From NCBI GenBank assembly GCA_016124895.1, contig WGMU01000050.1, positions 1 through 64,000 of the forward strand: a stretch of 64,000 nt of DNA. Direction: 5' to 3'. The notes beneath the pieces were generated by a model. It searched no databases. It saw only the letters and a program-made list of their open reading frames with translations, and was not told the DNA's origin. The position numbers and the translations under genes are program-made. The DNA is from a bacterium. Its GTDB lineage: Bacteria; Planctomycetota; Planctomycetia; Planctomycetales; Planctomycetaceae. Of the stretch, positions 10,553 through 20,180 are shown one piece after another. Each line of letters starts with the position of its first letter. Position 1 is the first letter of the stretch.

Positions 10553-10864
10553 ATGGATGACGTCGCTCTCGAAGCTCATGAGCAGGGAACTGTGCTGCCG
10601 GTGCAGGCTCAGCCGCGGGCGAAGAAGAACGGCATTGCGGGTTGCCACGATGGAGCGCTCAAGGTGCAGGTGACGCAGGCTCCAGAGAAGGGCAAGGCCA
10701 ACGACGCTCTGGTCAAGGTCATCGCGAAAGAGCTGGGACTGAGGAAGTCGCAGCTTCAGTTGCTCAGCGGCGCGACGTCGACACGCAAAAAGTTTCTGGT
10801 GGCCGGTGTCAGCGCCGCGGCACTCCGAAATCAGATCGAAACAGTCCTGAAATCCCGGCCATAG
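10553..10864 (+). CDS. YggU/DUF167 family protein
   Basis: A 103-residue protein matching the DUF167 (YggU) family. The conserved core VTQAPEKGKANDALVKVIAK and the LLSGATSTRKKFLV motif are both present. Family members are small alpha/beta proteins of unknown function. The frame is open for 48 more codons upstream, but the ATG at 10553 fits the family length (about 95-105 residues) and follows an AAAGG-like ribosome-binding site. It is transcribed away from the PSD1 gene; the 217-nt gap between them should hold divergent promoters. Confidence 0.9.
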   Translation: MDDVALEAHEQGTVLPVQAQPRAKKNGIAGCHDGALKVQVTQAPEKGKANDALVKVIAKELGLRKSQLQLLSGATSTRKKFLVAGVSAAALRNQIETVLKSRP

Positions 10865-10961
10865 ATCCCGTCGTGGAGAGGCGACGGATGCTTGTTTCGA
10901 GAGTTGTCTGCAACAGGCTCAGCGTCTGTCCAGACAGGCAGTTGCCGCGGTTTTCGGCTCG

Positions 10962-10990
10962 TTGACAGTAGATCCGGCGCGACCTAGCAT
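10962..10990 (+). promoter_or_regulatory. Candidate sigma70-type promoter for the envelope operon
   Basis: A perfect TTGACA at 10962-10967 is followed after 17 nt by TAGCAT at 10985-10990 (four of six matches to TATAAT). It lies 98 nt after the DUF167 stop and about 165 nt before the probable start of the first operon gene. Confidence 0.6.
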
Positions 10991-11155
10991 GGCCGACCAA
11001 CTCCTTGCCAGGCGGCGAATTCAGGCTGACCCGTTCGAGACATTCAGCCTGCTGCCGACTGAATCCGCGTTTTCCCGTCTGATCGATCTCCAGCGAACCC
11101 GGCCCGGTACTCCCGTCTCACGCGAGTGGTTTCCGGCTTCGGTAAAGGCCTGACT

Positions 11156-12061
11156 GTGTCCGTCTCCGAACCTCGTCCGCAGAACGATTACCGTCAGAAG
11201 CCAGTGATGAAAGTCACAGGCTATGACAAGTCGTCGGCGGGGATGATCGCCGCGGTACTGACACTGCTGGGCATTACGGCGCTGCTGGTCGCGGTTTACT
11301 TCACGAATTACCGCCCGCCGAAAATCGACGCAGTCCCGGTCGAACTGGTCGATATGCCGGGCGGCTATGAAGACGGCAGCCCGGACGAAACGCCGAACCT
11401 TGAATCTCCGGAAGAAGAAGTTCCAGACCCGGCCATCGCGGAGACGACGGACGAGGCTCAGGTGCAGGAGATGCTGGAGACAATCGTCGAACTGTCCGAC
11501 GCGGCAACGCAGCAGGTCGAGATGGTCATTCAGTCGGAGTCGTCACAGAATTCCGGCCAGAAGGGCAGTGCAACCGGCACCGGAGGCCGGCCGCTGGGAA
11601 CGGGAGGCGGCGGCAAGGGCGGGTTTCCGGCCGAGCAGCGCTGGTTCATCAAGTTCGACGACGACACGATCGACGTTTACGCGCGGCAGCTTGATTTCTT
11701 CGGCATTGAACTGGCCGCGTTTTATCAGTCTGAAGCGAAGCTGGTTTACATCAGTGATATGGCAAAGCCGAAGCCGACGGTGCGCGAAGTCAAAACCGGT
11801 GGCGACAACCGGCTGTTCATGACCTGGCGCGGCGGCACCCGGCGGCAGGCGGATGAATCGCTGTTCAAGAAGGCCGGCTACGAAGCGAAGGGCATCCCGA
11901 TTATGCACATGTATCCGAAGGCGACCGAGCAGTTGCTGGCCGAAGTCGAGGTCGCCTATCGCAACCGCAAGCCCACCGAGATTCGCCGGACTTATTTCAG
12001 CGTCCGCCAGGATGGAGCCGGCTTCAAGTTTGTCGTAACCAGCCAGTCCTACCTGCGGTAG
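11156..12061 (+). CDS. Single-pass envelope protein, first gene of ExbB/ExbD operon
   Basis: A protein of about 301 residues with a short cytoplasmic N-terminus, one membrane helix near residues 29-50, an acidic Pro/Glu-rich segment, a Gly-rich linker (TGGRPLGTGGGGKGG) and a C-terminal domain of about 150 residues beginning RWFIKFDDDTIDVYARQL. This layout (N-terminal anchor, extended linker, compact periplasmic domain) resembles that of TonB/TolA energy transducers, but no TonB_C or TolA motif is recognised. The start is uncertain: GTG at 11156 has AAAGG seven bases upstream, ATG at 11207 would also keep the helix, and GTG at 11126 is possible. It precedes the ExbB-type gene by 65 nt. Confidence 0.75.
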   Translation: MSVSEPRPQNDYRQKPVMKVTGYDKSSAGMIAAVLTLLGITALLVAVYFTNYRPPKIDAVPVELVDMPGGYEDGSPDETPNLESPEEEVPDPAIAETTDEAQVQEMLETIVELSDAATQQVEMVIQSESSQNSGQKGSATGTGGRPLGTGGGGKGGFPAEQRWFIKFDDDTIDVYARQLDFFGIELAAFYQSEAKLVYISDMAKPKPTVREVKTGGDNRLFMTWRGGTRRQADESLFKKAGYEAKGIPIMHMYPKATEQLLAEVEVAYRNRKPTEIRRTYFSVRQDGAGFKFVVTSQSYLR

Positions 12062-12126
12062 GCAGCGCGCGGCCGGCTGGTTTCGTTTCTCTCAGATTTC
12101 CCGCACCTTCTCTGACTGAACCCACA

Positions 12127-12789
12127 ATGGACCTGACGCTCATTCTTGAATGGATCGGCAACGGGATTTACGCCGCGATGGCGGCCGTTGCGATTTACGG
12201 TGTGTTTACCGCGATTCTGATTGCCCGACGAATCACTCAGAAACGATTCCGCAGTCATGCGGGCGCGGAGGAGTTTCTCGACGAGGTGCGTGACAATCTG
12301 GACAAGCAGCAGTACGAAGGCGTCGCCGATCTGTGCGACACGCCAGCGTACTGGGCGAAAGCCGTCCCGCAGCTTCTGCTGGTCGCGGTCGCCAACCGCA
12401 ATCGGCCTGTCGCCAAGATTCGCAAGCTGATGGGCGAGCACTTTGACCGCGAGATTCTGGCCGATCTGGATTACCGGATGTCGTGGATCAATACCGTGGT
12501 CAAGACAGCGCCGATGCTCGGGCTGCTGGGAACCGTGACCGGCATGATCGCGGCCTTCGGCAAGATCGCCGGTGCGTCAAAGACGGGTGCCGATCCGAGC
12601 GCCCTCGCCGGGGACATCAGCTTCGCGCTGTTCACGACGGCTATGGGCCTGATGATTGCCATTCCGCTGGTCATGCTCGGTGCATGGCTGCAGGTTCGGG
12701 TTGGCAAGCTGCAGGACGAAGTGCAGCAGTATCTGGGTGTCTTTCTGGAAGACCTTGAGAACGCGGTCATGAAAGCCGGGAGGCGTTAG
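12127..12789 (+). CDS. MotA/TolQ/ExbB proton channel family protein
   Basis: A 220-residue inner-membrane protein with three predicted helices (about residues 12-36, 118-142 and 155-182). The MotA/TolQ/ExbB signature TAPMLGLLGTVTGMIAAFGK is followed by ISFALFTTAMGLMIAIPLVM, as in ExbB and TolQ. Such proteins form the pentameric proton-conducting ring around the ExbD/TolR helices and power an envelope machine. It lies two bases upstream of the first ExbD gene, the normal order. Whether it is Tol-like, Exb-like or a separate class cannot be told from the sequence; no TolA, TolB, Pal or TonB-dependent receptor lies nearby. Confidence 0.93.
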   Translation: MDLTLILEWIGNGIYAAMAAVAIYGVFTAILIARRITQKRFRSHAGAEEFLDEVRDNLDKQQYEGVADLCDTPAYWAKAVPQLLLVAVANRNRPVAKIRKLMGEHFDREILADLDYRMSWINTVVKTAPMLGLLGTVTGMIAAFGKIAGASKTGADPSALAGDISFALFTTAMGLMIAIPLVMLGAWLQVRVGKLQDEVQQYLGVFLEDLENAVMKAGRR

Positions 12790-12791
12790 TC

Positions 12792-13232
12792 ATGGCCAGA
12801 CGCTCGATGTCGGGCAAAAAGAAGAAGGCGGACGAAGCGGACCTCGACATCACGCCGATGATCGACGTCACGTTTCTGCTGCTGATCTTCTTTATGGTCG
12901 CGTCCAAAATGGACCCGCAGAAGCAGGCGAACGTACCGCCGGCAGTGCATGGCGCTGGTGTCGATGCAAACGCTGCGACAATTGTCTCCGTGTTCGCCGA
13001 CCCGGGAGGCGGTCCCGCGCGAGTCGTGCTCGGCGACGGTCCGGACGGCGAAGAAGCGCCCAGTATGGAACTCGTCAAACGCTATGTGCAGACCGGACTG
13101 CAGGACGGCAAAGAGATCTGCATTGTCAAAGCTGACCGTGACGTGAACGAGGGCAAGGTTCAGGAAGTACTGAAAGTGCTTGGTGAGCTGGAGGGCCTGC
13201 AGTTCGCCGTCGGCGTCAAGGATCCACAATAG
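12792..13232 (+). CDS. ExbD/TolR family protein (first copy)
   Basis: A 146-residue protein with a lysine-rich cytoplasmic N-terminus and one membrane helix (about residues 23-42, starting DITPMIDVTFLLLIFFMV). D25 occupies the place of the essential proton-carrying aspartate of ExbD/TolR. The small periplasmic domain has KEICIVKADRDVNEGKVQEV, typical of the C-terminal ExbD/TolR fold. It follows the ExbB-type gene after two bases and precedes a second ExbD gene after ten bases. Two adjacent ExbD genes usually mean two different subunits in one stator. Confidence 0.95.
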   Translation: MARRSMSGKKKKADEADLDITPMIDVTFLLLIFFMVASKMDPQKQANVPPAVHGAGVDANAATIVSVFADPGGGPARVVLGDGPDGEEAPSMELVKRYVQTGLQDGKEICIVKADRDVNEGKVQEVLKVLGELEGLQFAVGVKDPQ

Positions 13233-13242
13233 AGAGGATCAG

Positions 13243-14142
13243 ATGCCGATCAGATTCCGCTGCCCGAAGTGCTCTCAGACTTACAGCATTTCGTCGAAAA
13301 AGGCCGGTACGAAAATCCGCTGCCAGAAGTGCGGCGCGAAAATGCGCATCCCGTCACTCGAACCGAAGGACGCGGCGGATGATGAGCAGCCGGCTGGCGA
13401 GCTGGACGAAGCGGAAGAGAACCCGGCGCTGACGCCGGAACTCAAAAATGCGTTCGATAACCTGTTCAATGACGATGACTTCGCGGACGACGGTCAGGAT
13501 GTCGATTTCGCCGAAGCGTCAGAACCGGCTGACGCGACTGCGCGTGCGGCTGAATCGACAGAAGCGGCGACGACCGAACGGGGGTTCGAGGATGTTGATG
13601 CCGTTCTGGAGTTCGAGCGGGAACTCGAAGAAGCCGGTCACGAGGCCGCTGCGCCAGCGCCCGTTTATATCCCGGACGAACTGTTTGCTGGCGAGGATGA
13701 CGATGACGACGAGGAAGACGTTCTCTTCGGTGGCGGACGCGGCGGCGATGACGAGGAAATGGACCTGACGCCGATGGTCGACGTTACGTTCCTGCTGCTG
13801 ATCTTTTTCATGATCACTGCGTCGTTCAGCATCCAGAAGACGCTGGAAGTGCCCGCTCCCGACCCGGATGAAGAAGGGGCTTCGACGTCGATTTCAATTC
13901 AGGAAATGGAAGAGACCTCGGTCACCGTGCATATCGATTCGCGCAACGTCATGTACGTTGACGACGAACCGGTCAGCGACCCGACCCGCCTGCCGGACAT
14001 GCTGCGGGCCAGCCGGATGAATGAGGTGTTGATTACATCTCACGAAGACGCGCTGCACGAGATGGTCGTCAAGGCGATCGACGCAGCGAACGAGGTTCAG
14101 ATGCAGAAGATACGGCTCGGCGTGACGCGCGGGGCGGAGTAG
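13243..14142 (+). CDS. Zinc-ribbon-fused ExbD/TolR family protein (second copy)
   Basis: A 299-residue protein. Residues 1-40 form a zinc ribbon with two CxxC pairs (CPKC and CQKC), beginning MPIRFRCPKC. A long, very acidic linker (about 45-170) follows, then the ExbD helix with LTPMVDVTFLLLIFFMI and the conserved aspartate at D180, then a periplasmic ExbD domain. Ordinary ExbD proteins have about 20-25 cytoplasmic residues; this one has about 175 with a metal site. The ATG at 13243 is preceded by AGAGAGG and matches the MPI start of two other ribbon proteins in the window. The zinc ribbon may let the stator bind a cytoplasmic partner (inference). Confidence 0.93.
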   Translation: MPIRFRCPKCSQTYSISSKKAGTKIRCQKCGAKMRIPSLEPKDAADDEQPAGELDEAEENPALTPELKNAFDNLFNDDDFADDGQDVDFAEASEPADATARAAESTEAATTERGFEDVDAVLEFERELEEAGHEAAAPAPVYIPDELFAGEDDDDDEEDVLFGGGRGGDDEEMDLTPMVDVTFLLLIFFMITASFSIQKTLEVPAPDPDEEGASTSISIQEMEETSVTVHIDSRNVMYVDDEPVSDPTRLPDMLRASRMNEVLITSHEDALHEMVVKAIDAANEVQMQKIRLGVTRGAE

Positions 14143-14358
14143 CGAACAGTTAAGCCAGACACGGAACGCGGTTTCGGACGATTCAGACAACCCATAACGC
14201 CTTCGGCGTACGTCTCAATTGACCTCTGCAGAAACAAGTGATTGCCTGAGTCGACGCGGAACGTCGGAACAGAACTCTGACGCACTCGATGATCTCGATG
14301 ATAAAGACAACCTGACCTGCCGGTTCGCTGAGCCGGCTCGCAGGAAGGACTGATTGCG

Positions 14359-17300
14359 ATGGCGAAAAAAGACGGGACACCCGACTGGCTCGACGAAGAG
14401 GATCTCTTCGACGACGACGAGGGCGATGTCTTCGACGAAGATTCCGGTCCGCAAAAGCCGCCTGTGCTGAAACGCGGCGGGGGCACCGTCGACGAAAAGC
14501 AGTCGGCACAAACAGCGGTCGACGACGATGATTCGGACGCCGGCAAAGAGAAGACAAAGAAGGAGCCATCGGCGCTCGCACGCATGGCGCTGAAGCACCA
14601 GAAGCGGCCGGGCGAGCAGGAATCGGTCAAGTCGCCACTGGTGCTTTCGCTCGCCGGTCTGGCAGTGGCACTCGCCGTCGCCGCTGGCGCGTACTGGTTC
14701 ATCATCGGACGAAAAGCGACCGAACAGGAACTCGCTGCGATCGACGGAGCGATCTCTGAGCAGCGGTACTCGCAAGCCATTGCGTCGCTGGACGATTTTC
14801 TGCTGCGACATGGCCGCGACAGCTACACGTATCCGGCAACCGTGAAGCGGGCGAAGGCACGCATCGATAAGGAGATCGCCGGCTCGGCGCCCGCCTGGGA
14901 AAACGGTCTGAAGGAACTGAATCAGTACAACGAAGATGTCCGCGACTTCGAGGAATACAAGGAAGAGTATCCGGCTCTGGCAGAGTACTCCGAAAAGATC
15001 GCCCTGGGCTCGCTGGAGAGTGCCGCGAAGCTGAAACGTGAAGAATTACTCACTGTGTCGAAAGATGCGGAGTTGCTGATCGATCGGTTCAGCGATCCGG
15101 AGAATCCGCCGACCGAGCTGCACGACCAGATCAAGCTCGCGCGCGAGAAGGCGGAAGCGGCGATTACGAAACACAAAGCGACTCAGGCGACTTATGCGGA
15201 GATCGCGAAGTTTCTCGAACGCAGGACGCCACTGGAAGCGCTCAAGTCGCGTCGTCGACTGCTGGATCGCTACTCCGAACTCGCGACCGATAAGAAGCTG
15301 AACGAACTGCTGGAGCAGACGCTCGAAACCGAACGCGATCTCGTCAAACGCGAGGACCTGAAACAGGAAGCGTCGACGGAAGATCGACCGCTGCCGGTTC
15401 CGCCGCCACTGTCGCTGACGTTGCACACGCGGGCGCGTACCGACGAAATGGCTTCCGGCCGGACCGTCTTCGCAGTGGCTCAAGGCTGTGTGTACGGCAT
15501 CGATACAGCGACCGGAGATCCGGTCTGGCGTCGTTCGATTGGGCCGGACACGCCGTTCTTTCCCGTCGAGGTCAACACGTTCGTCGACGGTCTGCTCTGC
15601 TTCGACACGACCTGGCGGGAACTGGTGCTGCTCAATCGGCTGACGGGTGAACTGGCCTGGCGGCAGACGCTCGATGAACCCGTCTCGGGCGAACCTCTTG
15701 TTCACAGCGGTCAGGTTTATCTGCCGACGCTGGGCAACCATCTCTACAAGATCGAACTCGAATCCGGAACCGCCACTGCACGGCTGACGTTTTCGCAACC
15801 CGTCTATTCGCCGCCGGTGCTGACTCGCGATCAGGAACACCTGGTCATCGCAGGTGACGAAGCCGTCTGCTATTCGGTCAGCACACGTGAAATGCAGTGC
15901 GAAGTCGTCTCGTTTATCGGCCAGCGTCCGGGAACAATTGACGTGCCTCTGCTGTCGATGGGCGAGCTGGTACTGATGGTCGAGAACGATCAGACCAATT
16001 CGGCACTGCTTCGCGTGCTGGACGCATCGGCCGCGGGTGACGGTCTGACCGAACGCGGGAGAATCCGCGTCGAAAAGCATGTACGAGATCGGCCGGTTCT
16101 GCGCGGCAATCAACTGTTCGTGCCGGCGGAAGGTGAGCAGTTCAACGTGTTCACGGTCAGCGACGATCCGGACAAGCAGCCGCTGAGTCCGATCGCCAAA
16201 CCGCCGAAGCTGTCCGACTACGCCGGGCCGGTGCATCTGCTGGCCGGAGCGGACGGCATGGTCTGGTCGGCCAGCGACAACCTGCGTCTGTTTCAGTTGA
16301 ACCAGGACTCAATGCTCGAAGACCAGCAGAAGCGGGTCTTCATCGGCGCGGCGGCTCAGCCGCTGCAGAGTATCGGGCGGACGCTGTTCGTCGGCTGGCA
16401 TCAGCTCGAAAGTGATTCCGTCGCGCTGTACCAGTACGACGGCGAAACAATGACCGACCAGTGGAAGACGGTCGTCGGCAGTGGTCTGCTTCAGATCATG
16501 CCGAGCGGTGACAGCAGCGCGGTCTGTCTGACGAAATCAGGTGAGCTGTTTCAGGTGACGGAAAAGGATCTCGAAGCGGGTGGCTTCCGGTTCCAGCCGA
16601 ATGGAACGCTCGAACTCCCGGCTGAACTCGAAGAACCGCTGCACGCCGGGCTGCTGCCGAATCAGCAGATGGCCGTTTCGATGGGCGGCCAGAGTGCGCG
16701 GCTGTGGATCGTCAATCAGGCTGGAAAAATCGGCCAGGACTTTCCGATGGAAGCCGGCGCGGTGCTCGATCCGGTTCCCGTGGCTGGCGGAGCCGTCGTG
16801 CCACTCGCGGCAAAACTGCGCGTCGTTGGAGTGCCTGGTTCGCTGGTCGAAGATTATCTCGGCACGATCGAACAGGCGGAAGGCGTGCAGTGGGTCGCGC
16901 TGCAGCCGATCGACGACAACGACGTGCTGATTGTTGATCGTGCAGGCCGCGTCAGTCGGCTGCAGTATCGAACGTCGCCGTCGCCGCACCTGCAGCAGGT
17001 CGACACCCTGGAACTCGGTCAGCCCGTCGATGTGCAGCCGGTTGTCAACAACGGCCGTGTGGTGCTCGCCGATTCCGGAGGCACACTGCGGGCGCTCAAC
17101 GCAGCCGGGTTCGAGCGGCTGGCGGAAACGAAACTCGGTTCACCGGTCGTCGGGAAGCTGGTCGTCGCCGGCGATCTGGTTCTCGCCGAGGATGCGAAAG
17201 GCTCGTTGCACTGCCTCGATCTGACGCAGGATCTCAAGGATCGCTGGACAACGCCGTTGCAGGGTGATCATCTCAGTGGGACGCCGCTGTTGAAAAACGG

Positions 17301-17490
17301 TCGCCTGGTTGTCGCGACAATGAACGGAACGGTTCGTGTCTTTGATGCCGGGTCGGGTGAGGCCGTCCGGTCGTCGCAGCTCGACCAGCCAATCGAGCAC
17401 GGACCGATACAGATCGGGAAATTCCTCGTGGTGGCGTCGATCGACGGCAGCCTGTACCGCATCGACAGCCTGCTGGGAGGTGAGCAATGA
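14359..17490 (+). CDS. PQQ-type beta-propeller membrane protein
   Basis: A 1043-residue protein. A very acidic cytoplasmic segment (residues 10-65) leads to one membrane helix (93-117), a helical coiled-coil-like or TPR-like region (about 125-330), and then a long series of PQQ/pyrrolo-quinoline-type repeats (for example VFAVAQGCVYGIDTATGDPVW and GTVRVFDAGSGEAV). This predicts a periplasmic propeller similar in general form to BamB, but anchored and much longer. The start has AGGAAGGA upstream. The 216-nt gap before it is the largest in the operon; its end overlaps the next gene by 4 nt (ATGA). It is probably a scaffold or ligand-binding component of the machine. Confidence 0.85.
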   Translation: MAKKDGTPDWLDEEDLFDDDEGDVFDEDSGPQKPPVLKRGGGTVDEKQSAQTAVDDDDSDAGKEKTKKEPSALARMALKHQKRPGEQESVKSPLVLSLAGLAVALAVAAGAYWFIIGRKATEQELAAIDGAISEQRYSQAIASLDDFLLRHGRDSYTYPATVKRAKARIDKEIAGSAPAWENGLKELNQYNEDVRDFEEYKEEYPALAEYSEKIALGSLESAAKLKREELLTVSKDAELLIDRFSDPENPPTELHDQIKLAREKAEAAITKHKATQATYAEIAKFLERRTPLEALKSRRRLLDRYSELATDKKLNELLEQTLETERDLVKREDLKQEASTEDRPLPVPPPLSLTLHTRARTDEMASGRTVFAVAQGCVYGIDTATGDPVWRRSIGPDTPFFPVEVNTFVDGLLCFDTTWRELVLLNRLTGELAWRQTLDEPVSGEPLVHSGQVYLPTLGNHLYKIELESGTATARLTFSQPVYSPPVLTRDQEHLVIAGDEAVCYSVSTREMQCEVVSFIGQRPGTIDVPLLSMGELVLMVENDQTNSALLRVLDASAAGDGLTERGRIRVEKHVRDRPVLRGNQLFVPAEGEQFNVFTVSDDPDKQPLSPIAKPPKLSDYAGPVHLLAGADGMVWSASDNLRLFQLNQDSMLEDQQKRVFIGAAAQPLQSIGRTLFVGWHQLESDSVALYQYDGETMTDQWKTVVGSGLLQIMPSGDSSAVCLTKSGELFQVTEKDLEAGGFRFQPNGTLELPAELEEPLHAGLLPNQQMAVSMGGQSARLWIVNQAGKIGQDFPMEAGAVLDPVPVAGGAVVPLAAKLRVVGVPGSLVEDYLGTIEQAEGVQWVALQPIDDNDVLIVDRAGRVSRLQYRTSPSPHLQQVDTLELGQPVDVQPVVNNGRVVLADSGGTLRALNAAGFERLAETKLGSPVVGKLVVAGDLVLAEDAKGSLHCLDLTQDLKDRWTTPLQGDHLSGTPLLKNGRLVVATMNGTVRVFDAGSGEAVRSSQLDQPIEHGPIQIGKFLVVASIDGSLYRIDSLLGGEQ

Positions 17491-20129
17491 GCGATGTTCG
17501 CCTGCCTGGCCGGTTTCGTCGACGTACCACTATTGCGGTGCTGCCGGTGTCGGTACGTCATCCCGCACTGACCGCTCTGCTCACGCTGCTGTTCACGTTG
17601 CCGCTGTCGAGTTCGACGGTCGTCCATGCTCAGAATCAGACCACTCCGAATACCGAGCCCGCTCAGCCTGCCGCCGAAGCAGAGAAACCGAAGCTGCCGC
17701 TGGTCTCGGAGATGAAACTTCCGTCAGCGGAAGAACTACTGACGGGCGATCCGCTCGACTGGATCGTTCTGCAGAAGGAAGAAGTGCTCGTCACTCAGCC
17801 GGTCTATCCGCGTCCGGCAACGCTGGAAAAACTCGCGAAGCAGAACGAGGACCTGCGGAGTGCGAAAACCCGTCCGCCGCGCGATCCGGGTGAAACTCAG
17901 GAAGAGTATCAGGAGCGGATGGCCCGGCTGATTGACGAGACGCTCAATCTGACGGTCATCCTGCCGGACACGGTGAAGGTCGACGCGGTCAATCAGGCAG
18001 CCGAATACAAGTTGAACATCGCGCGCAACATTGATCGGATCATCTATCACGAAGACCTGATGCTCCGGCGGACGGACATTCTGATCAACGAGGGAAAGCT
18101 CGATACCGCGTTTGAGATGCTGCTGGCGCTTGATCGTACTGCGAAGGGCTGGCCGGGTTTTGAAGAGCGGCGCAACCGGCTGATCTTCGAGGAGGCTCAG
18201 GTTCGTCTGCGTGAGGATGATCTCGAATCCGCACTGGCGTTCTTTGAAGAGCTTTACACGCTGGCACCGCAGTACGCCGGATTACGTGAAGGGATCGGCC
18301 GGACGATCGAACGACTGGTCCTCAGCGCTCGGGAAAAGAATGATCTGCGGCAGGCACGTTATTACATCACGCGGCTGCAGCAGTCTGATCCGCAGCACCC
18401 GATCGCGGTCTCTCTGACGAAGCAGTTCACTCAGGAAGCGGCTGACCTGCTGCAGCAGGCGTCGGCGCAGTTCGGTCGAGGCGAGTTTCCCGAAGCAGTG
18501 GCCTCCGCTCAGCAGGCTGCCCGTGTCTGGCCGGTGCATCCACAGTTGCGGAATGTCTTTCGCATGGTGGCTTCGCGTTATCAGGTGCTGTCGGTCGGCG
18601 TCCAGCGTCTGCCCGGCGATCCGACACCGTTCTTCCTGCCGACCGCCGCTGATCAACGGCACCTGTCACTGCTGGCCGCTGACCTGTTCGAGATCCGCAG
18701 CTTCGACCGGGCACCGGCTTATCAGTCACGTTTCTTTGAAGAGTGGACGCCGACGGATCTCGGGCGGCAGATTGTGTTCTCACTGCAGCCGCGTCGCGCG
18801 GCGTGGGAGTCGATTCCCGTACTGACCGCTCCGCAGATCGTCCGTTCGATTGGGGATCGACTGCGTCCCGACTCGCCGTGGTACGACGAACGGCTCGCGA
18901 CGTTCGTGCATTCGATCGATGTCCGATCGCCGTACGAATTCGAGATGAACTTCCTGAACGTTCCGGTTCGGCCGCAGGCGCTGTTCCGGTTTCCGGTACG
19001 CGGCCTCTCGCACGACCGGTCTCCTTCTCTTGAGGATGGAACCACCGCAGGCAATAGCGTCACTGCGGAAAGCAATGCGGTGGGGGACGGCGTTGCGACT
19101 TCGGCCGAGCCTGACTTCCTGGCGAATCTGCTTTCGTCGCGGTTTCAGGTTCATGATCAGACAGAAGAGCGAGTGGTCTTCCGCCGGATGATTCCGCAGA
19201 GCGAACGGCTGTCGTCGTTTGCCGTTGCCGAGATCATTGAAACGAAATACGGCAACGATGAATCCTGCGTCAAAGGTCTGCTCAGCGGCGACGTTTCCGT
19301 CGTGCCGCATCTTCCGATCTGGCTGGCGGAACAGTTTGACTCGGATGAGCGTTTCTTCGTCGAACCGTACGGCGTGCCGACAACGCACGTGCTGCAGTTC
19401 AATCCGGAAAGCAAAGCGCTGCAGAATTCCGAATTCCGCCGGGCACTGGCGACGTCGCTTGACCGGCAGAAGATTCTCAGCGAGACCGTGCTGCGGAATC
19501 CGAACTCGACCCGCGGTCGCATCGTGTCGGCTCCGTTCCCCAGTCGCAGTTACGCGTACGACCCGACGATCGAACCGCGTGAACGCGACCTGCCGCTGTC
19601 GATTTCTCTGCTGACGTTTGCGAAGAAGCGTTTCGGCGGCGAACTCCCGGAACTCACGATGGTCTGCGAACCCGACGACACGGTACGACAGGCCGCCGAA
19701 GAGATCGCTCAGCAATGGCAGCGATTCGGGTTAAAAGTCGACGTGGTCTCGGACAACGGTGCGCCGACACCGAAGAAATGGGACATCGTTTACCGGACCG
19801 TCAGCATGGCCGAACCGGTCACGGACCTGTGGCCGTTCCTCACGATGAAACCGGACGCCCGCGTCGCAGACCTCGAATATCTTCCGGACTGGTTGCGACA
19901 GTCGATGATCGAACTGGAGCAGTCCGTCGACTTCAACGGCTCGGTTGCGAAACTGAAGGAACTGCACTTCCGGCTGCGCGAACTCGCTCTGGTCATCCCG
20001 CTGTGGGAAATCGACGACGTGATCGTCATACGAAAAAACATTCAGGGCTTCTCGCAGCGACCGACGCAGCCGTACCAGAACGTCGAACGCTGGACGGTGC
20101 AGCCGTTTTACCCGCAGGATGGCATCTGA
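17487..20129 (+). CDS. TPR-like plus family-5 solute-binding protein
   Basis: An 880-residue exported protein. A long signal peptide ends near residue 48 (VHAQ). Residues 180-380 are helical and TPR-like (DDLESALAFFEELYTLAPQY is a typical repeat). From about 410 to the end it matches peptide/nickel-type ABC solute-binding proteins of family 5 (SBP_bac_5): THVLQFNPESKALQNSEFRR, LATSLDRQKIL and LVIPLWEID are typical. No ABC permease or ATPase gene is present in the operon, and the TPR-like front is unusual. The gene overlaps the propeller gene by 4 nt, so both products are probably made in fixed ratio. The ligand is unknown. Confidence 0.85.
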   Translation: MSDVRLPGRFRRRTTIAVLPVSVRHPALTALLTLLFTLPLSSSTVVHAQNQTTPNTEPAQPAAEAEKPKLPLVSEMKLPSAEELLTGDPLDWIVLQKEEVLVTQPVYPRPATLEKLAKQNEDLRSAKTRPPRDPGETQEEYQERMARLIDETLNLTVILPDTVKVDAVNQAAEYKLNIARNIDRIIYHEDLMLRRTDILINEGKLDTAFEMLLALDRTAKGWPGFEERRNRLIFEEAQVRLREDDLESALAFFEELYTLAPQYAGLREGIGRTIERLVLSAREKNDLRQARYYITRLQQSDPQHPIAVSLTKQFTQEAADLLQQASAQFGRGEFPEAVASAQQAARVWPVHPQLRNVFRMVASRYQVLSVGVQRLPGDPTPFFLPTAADQRHLSLLAADLFEIRSFDRAPAYQSRFFEEWTPTDLGRQIVFSLQPRRAAWESIPVLTAPQIVRSIGDRLRPDSPWYDERLATFVHSIDVRSPYEFEMNFLNVPVRPQALFRFPVRGLSHDRSPSLEDGTTAGNSVTAESNAVGDGVATSAEPDFLANLLSSRFQVHDQTEERVVFRRMIPQSERLSSFAVAEIIETKYGNDESCVKGLLSGDVSVVPHLPIWLAEQFDSDERFFVEPYGVPTTHVLQFNPESKALQNSEFRRALATSLDRQKILSETVLRNPNSTRGRIVSAPFPSRSYAYDPTIEPRERDLPLSISLLTFAKKRFGGELPELTMVCEPDDTVRQAAEEIAQQWQRFGLKVDVVSDNGAPTPKKWDIVYRTVSMAEPVTDLWPFLTMKPDARVADLEYLPDWLRQSMIELEQSVDFNGSVAKLKELHFRLRELALVIPLWEIDDVIVIRKNIQGFSQRPTQPYQNVERWTVQPFYPQDGI

Positions 20130-20180
20130 AATCCAATTCGGCGTTTGACCGAGGTTCGTTCGAGCTGATCGCCAACAGGA

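Noticed and set aside
15046-16236. Minus-strand open frame of 396 codons inside the propeller gene
   Set aside because: Antisense to propeller repeats; no family pattern.
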